Shown piece by piece: positions 53,117 through 62,352 of a stretch of DNA of 64,000 nt. The DNA is from DATGKG01 sp963783145 (GTDB lineage: Bacteria > Desulfobacterota > Binatia > Binatales > Binataceae). Under the pieces are notes generated by a model. The model had not been told where the DNA came from, did no database searches, and saw only the letters and a list, made by a program, of their open reading frames with translations. Where the stretch lies: NCBI GenBank assembly GCA_963783145.1, contig CAWAMM010000010.1:24959-88958 (forward strand), written 5' to 3'. Both the position numbers and the translations under genes were made by a program. Every line of letters starts with the position of its first letter. Position 1 is the first letter of the stretch.

Positions 53117-53776
53117 TTAGCGTTTGCGGGGCGCGATGCTGATGAGTCGCAGCTTGCTCGCGCAGCCGTCGAGGAAAAGCGCGGTAACCGCGTCGGTCGC
53201 GTTCTCGGGGGTCGAGTATTCGCGGCAATAGCGATTGATGCCGCGCAACATTCCCAGCAGCGACTCCGCCACGATTCGAGGGTCGAGGTCCGCGCGCAGC
53301 GCGCCGCCCTCGATGCCCTCGACCAGGATCGCGCTGATCATTTTCGATAGCTCGAGGCGCTGCTTCAGATAACTTCGCGCCAGCGCCGCCGGAAGCGCGG
53401 TGGGGTCGTGCAGCAGCGCGAAGAATTGCCGGCGGGTCCAGAAGTACGTCAACGTATGCCGCACCACAGTCTCGATCTGATCGCGGGTCGATGCAGCACT
53501 GCTGAGCGCGCTGCGAATTTCCTTTTGCAGATGCTTGAAGCCCTCGATCACGACGGTCGCGTACAACTCTTCTTTCGAGCCGAACTGCCGATAGACGCTG
53601 CCCTTGCCGACCCCGGAGCGCAGGGCGATTTCGTCCACGGAAACCCGCGCAAAGTCGTTCTTCGCGAACAGATCGCCGGCGTGGCGCAGGATAGTTTCGT
53701 GCAGGAACGGGATCGAGGGACGTCCGCGGGTCTTCTTTGGAGCTCTAGTGAGGCTTGCTGTGCGATGCGACGGCAT
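53117..53776 (-). CDS. TetR-family regulator of the MdtABC-like operon
   Basis: 219 residues. Helix-turn-helix region: ILRHAGDLFAKNDFARVSVDEIALRSGVGKGSVYRQFGSKEELYATVV (about 29-75), then a helical ligand domain. Divergent from the adaptor/RND operon. Two copies of a matching palindrome lie in the intergenic region (53789-53808 and 53982-54001), one next to each gene, so it probably represses both itself and the efflux operon and is released by an exported compound. That link is inference from position. Confidence 0.88.
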   Translation of the reverse strand: MPSHRTASLTRAPKKTRGRPSIPFLHETILRHAGDLFAKNDFARVSVDEIALRSGVGKGSVYRQFGSKEELYATVVIEGFKHLQKEIRSALSSAASTRDQIETVVRHTLTYFWTRRQFFALLHDPTALPAALARSYLKQRLELSKMISAILVEGIEGGALRADLDPRIVAESLLGMLRGINRYCREYSTPENATDAVTALFLDGCASKLRLISIAPRKR

Positions 53777-53788
53777 TGGATCTGAAAA

Positions 53789-53808
53789 ATGGACTTGTGA
53801 GTCCGAAA
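53789..53808. promoter_or_regulatory. Operator-like palindrome, tetR-proximal copy
   Basis: GGACTTGTGAGTCC (GGACT-TGTG-AGTCC) at 53791-53804, just upstream of the TetR ATG (53776). With flanks it matches the copy at 53982-54001 in the pattern ATGGACYTGNNNGTCCGAAA. Confidence 0.6.
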
Positions 53809-53943
53809 TTGCAAGAATTATTGGTCTCTATGTAACGGTTTATCGAATCGGCCGATCGTTTGGCGCTATCGGAGGGCTTCCGCACCTTCTATAATGACGT
53901 AGGTTGAAGCATCCGGTTGCATTCGCGCCCAACCCCAAACTCG

Positions 53944-53968
53944 GTTGAAACGGCGCGCGAATTTCAAC
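53944..53968. promoter_or_regulatory. GTTGAAA inverted repeat in the efflux promoter region
   Basis: GTTGAAA-N11-TTTCAAC, 7-base perfect arms, 16 bases before the operator-like copy near the efflux operon. It overlaps a possible -35 (TTGAAA). Weak evidence for an additional site. Confidence 0.35.
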
Positions 53969-53981
53969 GTAACTAGGGATT

Positions 53982-54001
53982 ATGGACCTGAACGTCCGAA
54001 A
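53982..54001. promoter_or_regulatory. Operator-like palindrome, efflux-proximal copy
   Basis: GGACCTGAACGTCC at 53984-53997 with the same flanks as the tetR-proximal copy. It lies about 100 bases upstream of the adaptor start. Confidence 0.6.
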
Positions 54002-54098
54002 AGCGAAATGCCGCCACAGCCACCGCTGCTGCGCCGTTCAGGCACTCGAAGTCCCTTAACCGCACCAAATCTAAGCAGCGGCGTTTGGAGAATGTGAG

Positions 54099-55355
54099 TT
54101 GTTCGATGAGATGACCACTGGCGCTCCGGCCTCCGAGCCAACCAAGGTGAAATATTCCGCCGCCGAGACGGCCTCACGGGTTCGCACCGGCTTTGCTTCG
54201 GATTGGCGGACCTGGCTGGTCGCGACGCTGATCCTCCTGATCGTCGGCTACTTCTGGTACGCGCACCGGCAGGCCGCCGAAACCGCTGCGGCGTCCAAAG
54301 TTGCGCATCCGGCGATACCGGTTTCGGCGGTACGCGCCAGTCGCGGCGATCTGAACGTGTATCTGACCGGCATCGGAACGGTCACGCCATTTAACACGAC
54401 CACCATCAAGTCGCGCGTCGACGGCGCGATCCAGGAAATCAATTACAAGGAAGGGCAGACCGTAAAGGAAGGCGACCTGCTGATCCAAATCGATCCCCGT
54501 CCGTATGAGGTCCAGCTCGCGCAGGCGGAGGGCCAGATGGCCAAGGACCAGGCCACCTACGAGGACGGCAAGCTCACCTTCGAGCGCGATCAGCTCCTGT
54601 ACTCAGAGGGAGTACTCGCGCGCCAGCAACTCGACGATCAGCAATCGGTGATGAACCAGGCCAAAGGAGCGGTCGCGAGCGATCAGGGCGCGATCGACAG
54701 CGCGAAGCTGAATATCACTTACAGCAAGATTACCGCGCCGATCAGCGGCCGCATCGGACTGCGGCTGCTGGATTTGGGCAACATCGTGCATGCGACCGAT
54801 ACCACCGGACTGGCGGTAATTACCCAATTGCAACCAATCGCGGTGATTTTCCCGCTGCCCGAGGATGACATTCCCAAGATTGTCGCGCGGATGCGCAGTG
54901 GACAGCCGCTACCGGTCCAGGCCTGGGACCGCGATTTCAAAAAGCAGCTCGCCACTGGAACGCTGCTGACCTTCGACAATGAGATCGATCAAACCACCGG
55001 AACGGTGAAGCTCAAGGCGTCCTTCGACAACCCTGACTATGCGCTGTTCCCAAGCCAATTCGTCAATGCGCGGCTATTGATTAACACGATCAAGGATGCG
55101 GTGCTGGTGCCGACCGCGGCGGTACAGAAAAGTCCGCAGGGAAATTTCGCATACGTAGTGAATGCGAACGATACCGTGTCGCAGCGCGGCATCACCGTGG
55201 GCGCGACCGAGGGCGACTTTTCCTCGATCAAGACCGGGCTGACCGCGGGCGAGACGGTGGTCACCGATGGAGTCGATAAGCTGCAGCCCGGCTCCAAGGT
55301 CAATCCGCATATTGTGACCGCCGCGGCGTCGAGCGATCATCAAACCGCACAATGA
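54099..55355 (+). CDS. mdtA: RND periplasmic adaptor (MdtA-like)
   Basis: 418 residues (ATG 54111 is the alternative to TTG 54099, which has GGAG eight bases upstream). An N-terminal membrane anchor (WRTWLVATLILLIVGYFWY) is followed by the adaptor core: YLTGIGTVTPFNTTTIKSRVDGAIQEINYKEGQTVKEGDLLIQIDPRPYE, a helical hairpin, ITYSKITAPISGRIGLRLLDLGNIV, and ALFPSQFVNARLLINTIKDAVLVPTAAVQ. It fits MdtA-type adaptors that serve a pair of RND pumps. It overlaps the next gene by ATGA. Confidence 0.9.
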   Translation: MFDEMTTGAPASEPTKVKYSAAETASRVRTGFASDWRTWLVATLILLIVGYFWYAHRQAAETAAASKVAHPAIPVSAVRASRGDLNVYLTGIGTVTPFNTTTIKSRVDGAIQEINYKEGQTVKEGDLLIQIDPRPYEVQLAQAEGQMAKDQATYEDGKLTFERDQLLYSEGVLARQQLDDQQSVMNQAKGAVASDQGAIDSAKLNITYSKITAPISGRIGLRLLDLGNIVHATDTTGLAVITQLQPIAVIFPLPEDDIPKIVARMRSGQPLPVQAWDRDFKKQLATGTLLTFDNEIDQTTGTVKLKASFDNPDYALFPSQFVNARLLINTIKDAVLVPTAAVQKSPQGNFAYVVNANDTVSQRGITVGATEGDFSSIKTGLTAGETVVTDGVDKLQPGSKVNPHIVTAAASSDHQTAQ

Positions 55356-58300
55356 GTCTTTCGCGGCCATTCATCCTCCGGCCGATCGCAACCACCCTAC
55401 TGATGGCGGCGATACTGCTCGCCGGCCTGGTGGCATTCAAACAACTGCCGGTCTCGGCGCTGCCCGAGGTCGACTATCCCACCATTCAGGTGCTGACGTT
55501 TTATCCCGGTGCGAGTCCCGATGTAATGGCGTCGTCGGTGACGGCGCCGCTGGAGCGCCAGTTCGGCGAGGTGCCCGGGCTCAACCAGATGACCTCGAAC
55601 AGCTCGTTTGGAAGTTCGGTCATCACGCTGCAGTTCGACCTGAACCTCAGCATCGATGTCGCCGAGCAGGAAGTGCAGGAAGCCATCAATGCGGCGGCGA
55701 CCTATCTGCCGACCGACCTGCCCAATCCTCCGGTCTATAGCAAGACCAATCCCGCCGACGCGCCCATCCTGACGCTGGGGCTGACCTCGACCGAGTTGCC
55801 GCTGGACCAGGTCGAGGACCTCGCGGATACGCGGCTGTCAGAAAAGATTTCGCAGGTTTCGGGGGTCGGGCTGGTGAGTATCAGCGGTGGGCAGAAGCCC
55901 TCGGTACGAATCCAGGCGAATCCGACCCAGCTCTCGGCATATGGACTCACGCTGGAGGACCTGCGCACGGCCATCGCGGCCTCAAACGTGAATCAGGCGA
56001 AGGGAAACTTCGACGGCAAGCAGCAGGCCTACACGGTCGGCGCGAACGATCAGTTGCTATCCGTGAAGGACTATCAACCACTCGTGGTCGCCTATCACAA
56101 CGGCGCCCCGGTGACATTGTCGGATGTCGCGAACGTGGTCGACGAAGCGGAGAACGTCAAGCAGGCGGCATGGATGAATGCGGTCCCGGCGGTCATCCTG
56201 AATGTTCAACGGCAGCCGGGCGCGAACATCATCACGGTCGTCGACAAGATCAAGGCGCTGCTCCCGAGACTGCAAGCTTCCCTTCCCGCGTCGGTGAAGG
56301 TCGCGGTGCTGACAGACCGCACCACGACGATTCGCGCTTCCGTCTCCGACGTCGAATTCGAGTTGATGCTGACCGTCGCACTGGTCGTGATGGTCATTTT
56401 CCTGTTCTTGCGCAGCCTCTCCGCCACCATCATCCCAAGCATCGCCGTGCCGCTCTCGCTCATTGGTACTTTCGGCGTGATGTATCTGCTCGGGTACAGC
56501 CTCAACAACCTCACCTTGATGGCGCTTACGATCTCGACCGGTTTCGTCGTCGATGACGCGATCGTGATGATCGAAAATATCTCGCGCTTCATCGAGGAGG
56601 GCGAGGCGCCGCTGCAGGCTGCGCTCAAGGGCGCCGAGCAAATCGGGTTCACCATCCTGTCGCTGACGATTTCCCTCATCGCGGTGCTCATCCCACTGCT
56701 CTTCATGGGCGATATCGTCGGCCGCTTATTCCGCGAATTCGCAATCACACTGGCGGTCACAATTCTCGTCTCGGCGGTAGTGTCGCTGACGCTGACCCCG
56801 ATGATGTCGGCCAAGCTGCTGCGCCGCACCGAGGAAAGCGAGCAGACCGCGTTCTACAAGGCGTCCGAGCGTGCGTTTCAGCGCGCCATCGACTTTTACG
56901 CCGGCACTTTGCAATGGGTCCTGAAGCATCAGCCAGCCACATTGATGGTGGCCGTCGGCACGCTGGTGCTCACGATTCTTCTTTACTGGATCGTGCCAAA
57001 GGGATTTTTCCCGGTGCAGGACACCGGCGTAATTCAGGGCGTGTCGGAAGCGCCGCAGAGCGTGTCGTTCCCCGCGATGGTGCAGCGCCAGCAGGAACTC
57101 GCGCACATCATTCTGCAGGATCCCGCGGTCGAGAGCCTCTCCTCGTTCATCGGCGTCGATGGCACCAATACCACGCCCAACAGCGGCCGTATTCTCATCA
57201 ACCTCAAACCGCTCGATGAGCGCGACGCCAGCGTTTCCACCATCATCGATCGCCTGCAGCCCAAGCTCGCGCAGGTCGAGGGCATCACGCTCTACCTCCA
57301 GCCGGTCCAGGACCTGACCGTCGAGGATCGCGTGAGCCGCACCCAGTACCAATACAGCCTCGAAGATCCGAATGCCGCGGAGCTAAGTACCTGGACCGCG
57401 AAGTTGCTCGACAAGCTAAAAACCCTGCCCCAATTGCGCGATGTCGCGACCGATCAGCAGGACAACGGATTGAATGCGCATCTGGTGATCGATCGCGACA
57501 CTGCTTCGCGCCTCGGCATCACGCCCGCGACCATCGACAACACGCTGTACGACGCGTTCGGACAGCGCCAGATCTCGACCATGTTCACTCAGCTCAACCA
57601 GTATCACGTGGTGCTGGAGGTCGCGCCGGAGTTTCAGCGCGATCCGCGCGAGCTCGATGACATCTATTTGCGCTCGACCAGCGGTGGTCAGGTGCCGCTG
57701 AGCGCGTTCACGCATTACGAACCCGGCACCACGCCGCTGATCGTCAATCATCAGGGACAATTCCCGACCGTGACGGTTTCCTTCAACCTCGCGACTGGGT
57801 ATTCGCTGGGCGACGCGGTCACCGCGATCGATGATGCGCAAAAACAGATCGGCATGCCGGAGAGCATCCAGACCGCATTCCAGGGGACGGCCGCAGCATT
57901 CCGCGCGTCACTCAGTAACGAGCCGCTGCTGATTCTGGCCGCGCTCATCACCGTCTACATCGTGCTCGGGGTCCTGTACGAGAGCTACATCCATCCGATC
58001 ACGATTCTCTCGACGCTGCCGTCGGCGGGGGTGGGCGCGATCCTTGCCCTGCTGATCTGCCGGATCGATCTGAGCGTCATCGCGCTGATCGGAATCATTC
58101 TGCTGATCGGTATCGTCAAGAAAAACGCGATCATGATGATCGACTTCGCCCTCGAGGCACAGCGCAAGGGCGGCAAGAACGCCGAGGATGCAATCTACGA
58201 GGCGTGCCTGTTGCGCTTCCGTCCCATCATGATGACCACGATGGCGGCGCTCCTCGGCGCGTTGCCGCTCGCGCTAGGGACCGGCACCGGCTCGGAGCTG

Positions 58301-58468
58301 CGGCGTCCGCTCGGCATCGCGATCGTCGGCGGATTGCTCATCAGCCAGTTGCTCACGCTGTATACCACCCCGGTTATTTTTCTCTACTTCGATCGCCTCG
58401 CGCCGGAATCGGAAAAGGTCCGCGCGGAGGCCGCGGAGATGCAGACTCCGCGGGTGCAGGCGATATGA
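55352..58468 (+). CDS. mdtB: RND efflux permease (MdtB-like)
   Basis: 1038 residues. N-terminal RPFILRPIATTLLMAAILLAG, TM4 with ISTGFVVDDAIVMIENISRFIEEGE (proton-relay Asp pair), and FGQRQISTMFTQLNQYHVVLEVAPEFQ in the porter domain, a MdtB/MdtC-type motif. It overlaps both neighbours by 4 bases and is closely similar to the following permease. The two are expected to form a mixed trimer as MdtB2C does in E. coli; this is family knowledge, not shown here. Confidence 0.9.
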   Translation: MSLSRPFILRPIATTLLMAAILLAGLVAFKQLPVSALPEVDYPTIQVLTFYPGASPDVMASSVTAPLERQFGEVPGLNQMTSNSSFGSSVITLQFDLNLSIDVAEQEVQEAINAAATYLPTDLPNPPVYSKTNPADAPILTLGLTSTELPLDQVEDLADTRLSEKISQVSGVGLVSISGGQKPSVRIQANPTQLSAYGLTLEDLRTAIAASNVNQAKGNFDGKQQAYTVGANDQLLSVKDYQPLVVAYHNGAPVTLSDVANVVDEAENVKQAAWMNAVPAVILNVQRQPGANIITVVDKIKALLPRLQASLPASVKVAVLTDRTTTIRASVSDVEFELMLTVALVVMVIFLFLRSLSATIIPSIAVPLSLIGTFGVMYLLGYSLNNLTLMALTISTGFVVDDAIVMIENISRFIEEGEAPLQAALKGAEQIGFTILSLTISLIAVLIPLLFMGDIVGRLFREFAITLAVTILVSAVVSLTLTPMMSAKLLRRTEESEQTAFYKASERAFQRAIDFYAGTLQWVLKHQPATLMVAVGTLVLTILLYWIVPKGFFPVQDTGVIQGVSEAPQSVSFPAMVQRQQELAHIILQDPAVESLSSFIGVDGTNTTPNSGRILINLKPLDERDASVSTIIDRLQPKLAQVEGITLYLQPVQDLTVEDRVSRTQYQYSLEDPNAAELSTWTAKLLDKLKTLPQLRDVATDQQDNGLNAHLVIDRDTASRLGITPATIDNTLYDAFGQRQISTMFTQLNQYHVVLEVAPEFQRDPRELDDIYLRSTSGGQVPLSAFTHYEPGTTPLIVNHQGQFPTVTVSFNLATGYSLGDAVTAIDDAQKQIGMPESIQTAFQGTAAAFRASLSNEPLLILAALITVYIVLGVLYESYIHPITILSTLPSAGVGAILALLICRIDLSVIALIGIILLIGIVKKNAIMMIDFALEAQRKGGKNAEDAIYEACLLRFRPIMMTTMAALLGALPLALGTGTGSELRRPLGIAIVGGLLISQLLTLYTTPVIFLYFDRLAPESEKVRAEAAEMQTPRVQAI

Positions 58469-61400
58469 GTTTCTCGGAAACCTTCATCAAAAATTCGGTC
58501 GGCACTACGCTGCTGACGATCGCGATCGCCCTCGCCGGCATAATCTCGTTCCGCCTGTTGCCGGTGGCGCCGCTGCCACAGGTCGAATTCCCGACCATCC
58601 AGGTGCAGGCGATGCTGCCCGGCGCGAGTCCGGAAACGATGGCGTCATCGGTCGCGACTCCCTTGGAGCGATCTTTTGGACGGATCGCCGGTCTGACCGA
58701 TATGACCTCGACCAGCTTTCTGGGCCAGACCAGTATCGTTTTGCAGTTCGATCTGAATCGAAACATCGACGCCGCAGGACGCGATGTGCAGGCCGCGATC
58801 AACGCCGCCAACAGCAATCTGCCGAGCAACCTGCCGTCCAAGCCGACCTATCGCAAAGTGAATCCCGCTGACGCGCCGATCATGATCCTCGCGTTGACGT
58901 CAAATACCGAAACCACCGGCGAAATGTATGATGCGGCGGATTCGATTCTCCAGCAGAAGCTCTCGCAGATTGAAGGCGTCGGGCAGGTAACGGTCGGAGG
59001 TGGCGCGCTGCCCGCGGTACGGGTCGAGCTCAATCCGACCCAGCTGAACTCCGCCGGCATCAGTCTCGAGGACGTGCGCACCGCGCTCGCCAATGCCAAC
59101 GCGAATCGTCCCAAGGGCGAGTTCGAGGATGACACCCAGGCGTGGTCGATCTCGACCACCGATCAGCTTCTGAAGGCGTCGCAGTATCGTCCCTTGATCG
59201 TCGCCTACCACAACGGCGCGGCGGTGGTTCTGTCCGATGTAGCGAAGGTGGTCGATTCGGTTGAGAACGTTCGCACCGGCGGAATGATCGATGCCAAACC
59301 CGCGGTCCTGGTGATCATCTATCGCCAGCCCGGCGCCAACATTATCGACACCGTCGATCGGATCTATGCCGCGCTACCGTCGCTGCATGCTTCGATTCCC
59401 GCCGACATCAAGCTGACCGTCGGGATGGATCGCACCACGACCATCCGCGCCTCGGTGCACGATGTGGAATTCACCATGCTGATCTCGATCGCGCTGGTGA
59501 TCATGGTGGTGTTCCTGTTCCTGCGAAACCTGCGGGCCACGCTGATTCCCGGCATGGTGGTGCCGATTTCGCTCATCGGTACCTTCGGCATCATGTACCT
59601 GTTCGGCTACAGCATCGACAACCTCTCGTTGATGGCGCTGACCATCTCCACCGGTTTCGTGGTTGATGACGCGATCGTCGTGATCGAGAACATCTCACGC
59701 TACCTGGAGGAGGGTTATACGCCCTACCGCGCGGCGGTGAAGGGCACCGCGGAGATTGGATTCACTGTCATGTCGATCAGCATCTCGCTGATTGCGGTGT
59801 TCATTCCGATTCTGTTGATGGGCGGCATCGTGGGCCGGCTGTTCCGCGAATTCGCGGTCACCCTCGCGGCGGCGGTTGCGGTCTCGATGGTGGTGTCGCT
59901 GACCACCACGCCAATGATGTGCGCGAAGATGTTGCGTTCCCAGCACGATCGGCAACATGGGCGCTTCTATCGCAAGAGCGAAAATGTCTTCAACGCGATG
60001 CTCGCCTTCTACGAACGAACCCTGAAGTGGGTTTTGCAGCATCCGGCACTGATCCTCACCGTCGCGCTCGCCACCCTGGTCCTCAATATCTACTTGTTCA
60101 AGATCATTCCGAAAGGATTTTTCCCCGAACAGGACACCGGCCGCCTGATGGGCGCGGTGTTGGCCGATCAGGACACCTCGTTTCAGGCGATGCAGGATCG
60201 GCTGGTGCAAATCGTCAAGGTGATCGATAAGGACCCGGCGGTCGACAACGCGCTGGCGTTCACCGGTGGTAACGGTGCGACCAATACCGCGAACTCGTTC
60301 ATCGCACTGAAGCCGCTGAGTGAGCGAAAAATCAGCGCGCAGGAAGTTATCGCGCGGATTCGAAAACATGCCGCGAAAATCCCTGGTGTCAGCCTCTACA
60401 TGCAGGCGGTGCAGGATCTGCGCATCGGCGGCAGAATGGCCAACGCTGAGTATCAGTACACCCTGCAGAGCGATGATCTACCGCTGCTGATGGAGTGGGC
60501 GCCCAAGCTGCTCCAGAAGATGCGCTCGATTCCACAGTTGACCGACGTCAGCAGCGATCAGCAAAACAGCGGGCTGGCGGCCAATCTGGTGATCGATCGG
60601 CCTACGGCGATGCGACTGGGGATTACCCCGCAGCTACTCGACAACACCTTGTACGACGCCTTCGGGCAGCGCCAGGTGTCCACCATGTACACCCAGTTGA
60701 ATCAGTATCACGTGGTGATGGAGGCGGCGCCGGAGTTCTGGCAGAACCCCGACGGGCTGAAACAGATTTATATCGATTCCACTAACGGTGGACAGGTTCC
60801 GCTCAGCGCGGTTACCCACTACGAAGCCTCGACGACGCCCCTCACCGTCAATCACCAGGGGCAATTCCCCGCGGTCACAATTTCCTTCAATCTGCAGCAA
60901 GGTGTCGCCCTCGGGGACGCGGTCAACATCATTAACGATGCGGAACGCGACATTCATATGCCGGCGGCGATTCGGGGCACCTTCCAGGGCACCGCCCAGG
61001 CATTTCAATCCTCGCTCGCGAATGAGCCGATCCTGATTCTCGCCGCGCTGCTCACCGTCTACATCGTGCTCGGCATTCTGTACGAGAGTTACATCCATCC
61101 GATCACGATACTCTCGACTCTACCGTCGGCCGGCGTGGGCGCCCTGCTATTTTTGCTGCTGTTCCACTACGACCTGAGCATCATCGCGCTGATCGGGATC
61201 ATTCTGTTGATCGGCATTGTGAAGAAGAACGCGATCATGATGATCGACTTCGCGCTGCAGGCCGAGCGCATCGACGGCAAATCCTCCGAAGACGCGATCT
61301 ACCAGGCCTGCATCTTGCGCTTCCGCCCGATCATGATGACCACCATGGCGGCAATGCTGGGCGGGCTGCCGCTCGCGATCGGAACCGGCACCGGCTCGGA

Positions 61401-61572
61401 AATCCGCCGCCCGCTGGGAATTGCGATCGTCGGTGGCCTCGTGGTCAGTCAGATGTTGACGCTGTACACCACGCCGGTGATTTATCTCTACCTCGACGGC
61501 CTGAGCCATTGGTGGGCACGCATCCGCGGCCGCACCCCCGCCCGCGTCAACCTCGCCGCGGGCAAAGCTTAG
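58465..61572 (+). CDS. mdtC: RND efflux permease (MdtC-like)
   Basis: 1035 residues starting at ATG 58465 (ATGA overlap with the MdtB-like stop); the longer open frame from 58204 lies inside the preceding gene. TM4 has ISTGFVVDDAIVVIENISRYLEEGY, and FGQRQVSTMYTQLNQYHVVMEAAPEFW is shared with its partner. The C-terminal ALIGIILLIGIVKKNAIMMIDFAL is nearly identical in both pumps. No outer-membrane channel gene follows, so the pair must borrow a TolC-type protein encoded elsewhere, perhaps that of the first operon. Confidence 0.9.
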   Translation: MSFSETFIKNSVGTTLLTIAIALAGIISFRLLPVAPLPQVEFPTIQVQAMLPGASPETMASSVATPLERSFGRIAGLTDMTSTSFLGQTSIVLQFDLNRNIDAAGRDVQAAINAANSNLPSNLPSKPTYRKVNPADAPIMILALTSNTETTGEMYDAADSILQQKLSQIEGVGQVTVGGGALPAVRVELNPTQLNSAGISLEDVRTALANANANRPKGEFEDDTQAWSISTTDQLLKASQYRPLIVAYHNGAAVVLSDVAKVVDSVENVRTGGMIDAKPAVLVIIYRQPGANIIDTVDRIYAALPSLHASIPADIKLTVGMDRTTTIRASVHDVEFTMLISIALVIMVVFLFLRNLRATLIPGMVVPISLIGTFGIMYLFGYSIDNLSLMALTISTGFVVDDAIVVIENISRYLEEGYTPYRAAVKGTAEIGFTVMSISISLIAVFIPILLMGGIVGRLFREFAVTLAAAVAVSMVVSLTTTPMMCAKMLRSQHDRQHGRFYRKSENVFNAMLAFYERTLKWVLQHPALILTVALATLVLNIYLFKIIPKGFFPEQDTGRLMGAVLADQDTSFQAMQDRLVQIVKVIDKDPAVDNALAFTGGNGATNTANSFIALKPLSERKISAQEVIARIRKHAAKIPGVSLYMQAVQDLRIGGRMANAEYQYTLQSDDLPLLMEWAPKLLQKMRSIPQLTDVSSDQQNSGLAANLVIDRPTAMRLGITPQLLDNTLYDAFGQRQVSTMYTQLNQYHVVMEAAPEFWQNPDGLKQIYIDSTNGGQVPLSAVTHYEASTTPLTVNHQGQFPAVTISFNLQQGVALGDAVNIINDAERDIHMPAAIRGTFQGTAQAFQSSLANEPILILAALLTVYIVLGILYESYIHPITILSTLPSAGVGALLFLLLFHYDLSIIALIGIILLIGIVKKNAIMMIDFALQAERIDGKSSEDAIYQACILRFRPIMMTTMAAMLGGLPLAIGTGTGSEIRRPLGIAIVGGLVVSQMLTLYTTPVIYLYLDGLSHWWARIRGRTPARVNLAAGKA

Positions 61573-61595
61573 AGGCTGCCTCGCTATTTCGCCGA

Positions 61596-61613
61596 TGTAG
61601 TAACGTCACTACA
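61596..61613. promoter_or_regulatory. Near-perfect 18-bp palindrome, probable VapBC operator (module 2)
   Basis: TGTAGTAACGTCACTACA, palindromic in 8 of 9 base pairs, 22 bases upstream of the antitoxin ATG (61635). Half-sites GTAGTAAC and GTCACTAC match the module 1 half-site GTAGTNAC with a spacing shorter by two bases. Confidence 0.6.
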
Positions 61614-61634
61614 ATGTTGTGGGAGGACGAATGA

Positions 61635-61910
61635 ATGCGAGTCGGCCTGCGCGAAGCAAATCAGAAATTCTCCAGTCTCATCAAAGCGGTGCGCAACGGC
61701 AAAGAAGTGATTCTTACCGATCGCAGCAAGCCGGTCGCCCGATTGACCGCGATGCCAGCAGAAAGCGAGGACGATGCCATCAAACGTATGGAAGAGTCCG
61801 GATTCCTGATCCCCGCGCGGAAGCGAGGTCCGATGCCTCCTTTCAAAGGATATCGAATTCGCGGAAAGGCGATCGTAGAAACGATTCGTGAAATGCGCGA
61901 CGAGGAATGA
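61635..61910 (+). CDS. vapB: Phd/YefM-type antitoxin (module 2)
   Basis: 91 residues: MRVGLREANQKFSSLIKAVRNGKEVILTDRSKPVARLTAMP (DNA-binding half) followed by an acidic/basic tail (FLIPARKRGPMPPFKGYRIRGKAIVETIREMRDEE). GGGAGGA stands seven bases before ATG 61635. Its stop overlaps the toxin ATG. Confidence 0.85.
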   Translation: MRVGLREANQKFSSLIKAVRNGKEVILTDRSKPVARLTAMPAESEDDAIKRMEESGFLIPARKRGPMPPFKGYRIRGKAIVETIREMRDEE

Positions 61911-62344
61911 TTGCGCTGCGTTGGGCGTATTTCGATACCAGTATTTTGGCAAAGCGCTATTTGGATGAGCGAGGCTCCTTTCAAGCCAGAGTCCTGATGC
62001 GCCGATACCAGTGCTTAACCTCGGTGCTGACTCCGATTGAGGCCGTTTCGGCTTTAGCACGCAGACGCGTGGCCGGCGAGCTGAGTGCTCGAGCATTTGC
62101 TGTTAGCGATTCGAGGCTCCGAACAGATCGCGATCGATGGGAATTGGTTGCCGTTAGCGCGGCGTTGCTTCGCACCGCCGAGGAAGTGGTTCGGGATCGC
62201 GGGATCAAAGCGTTGGACGCCGTCCATATCGCCAGCGCGCTAATGTTTCAATCCGATTCCAGAATCCGTATTCCTTTCAACAGCGCCGACGAGCGCCCGT
62301 TAGGTGCGGCAGCGGCGTGCGGTTTGCGCGTGGAGCGAGCTTAG
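61907..62344 (+). CDS. vapC: VapC-type PIN-domain toxin (module 2)
   Basis: 145 residues. PIN acidic residues: Asp in WAYFDTSILAKRYL, Glu in LTPIEAVSALARR, Asp in IKALDAVHIASAL and late Asp in FNSADERPLGAAA. Overlaps the antitoxin gene by ATGA, so translation is coupled. An endoribonuclease toxin, neutralised by the upstream antitoxin. Confidence 0.87.
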   Translation: MIALRWAYFDTSILAKRYLDERGSFQARVLMRRYQCLTSVLTPIEAVSALARRRVAGELSARAFAVSDSRLRTDRDRWELVAVSAALLRTAEEVVRDRGIKALDAVHIASALMFQSDSRIRIPFNSADERPLGAAAACGLRVERA

Positions 62345-62352
62345 CGCCGGCT

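Noticed and set aside
58204..58464. N-terminal extension of the MdtC-like permease
   Set aside because: It lies within the MdtB-like gene in another frame; the ATGA overlap at 58465 gives a standard RND start.
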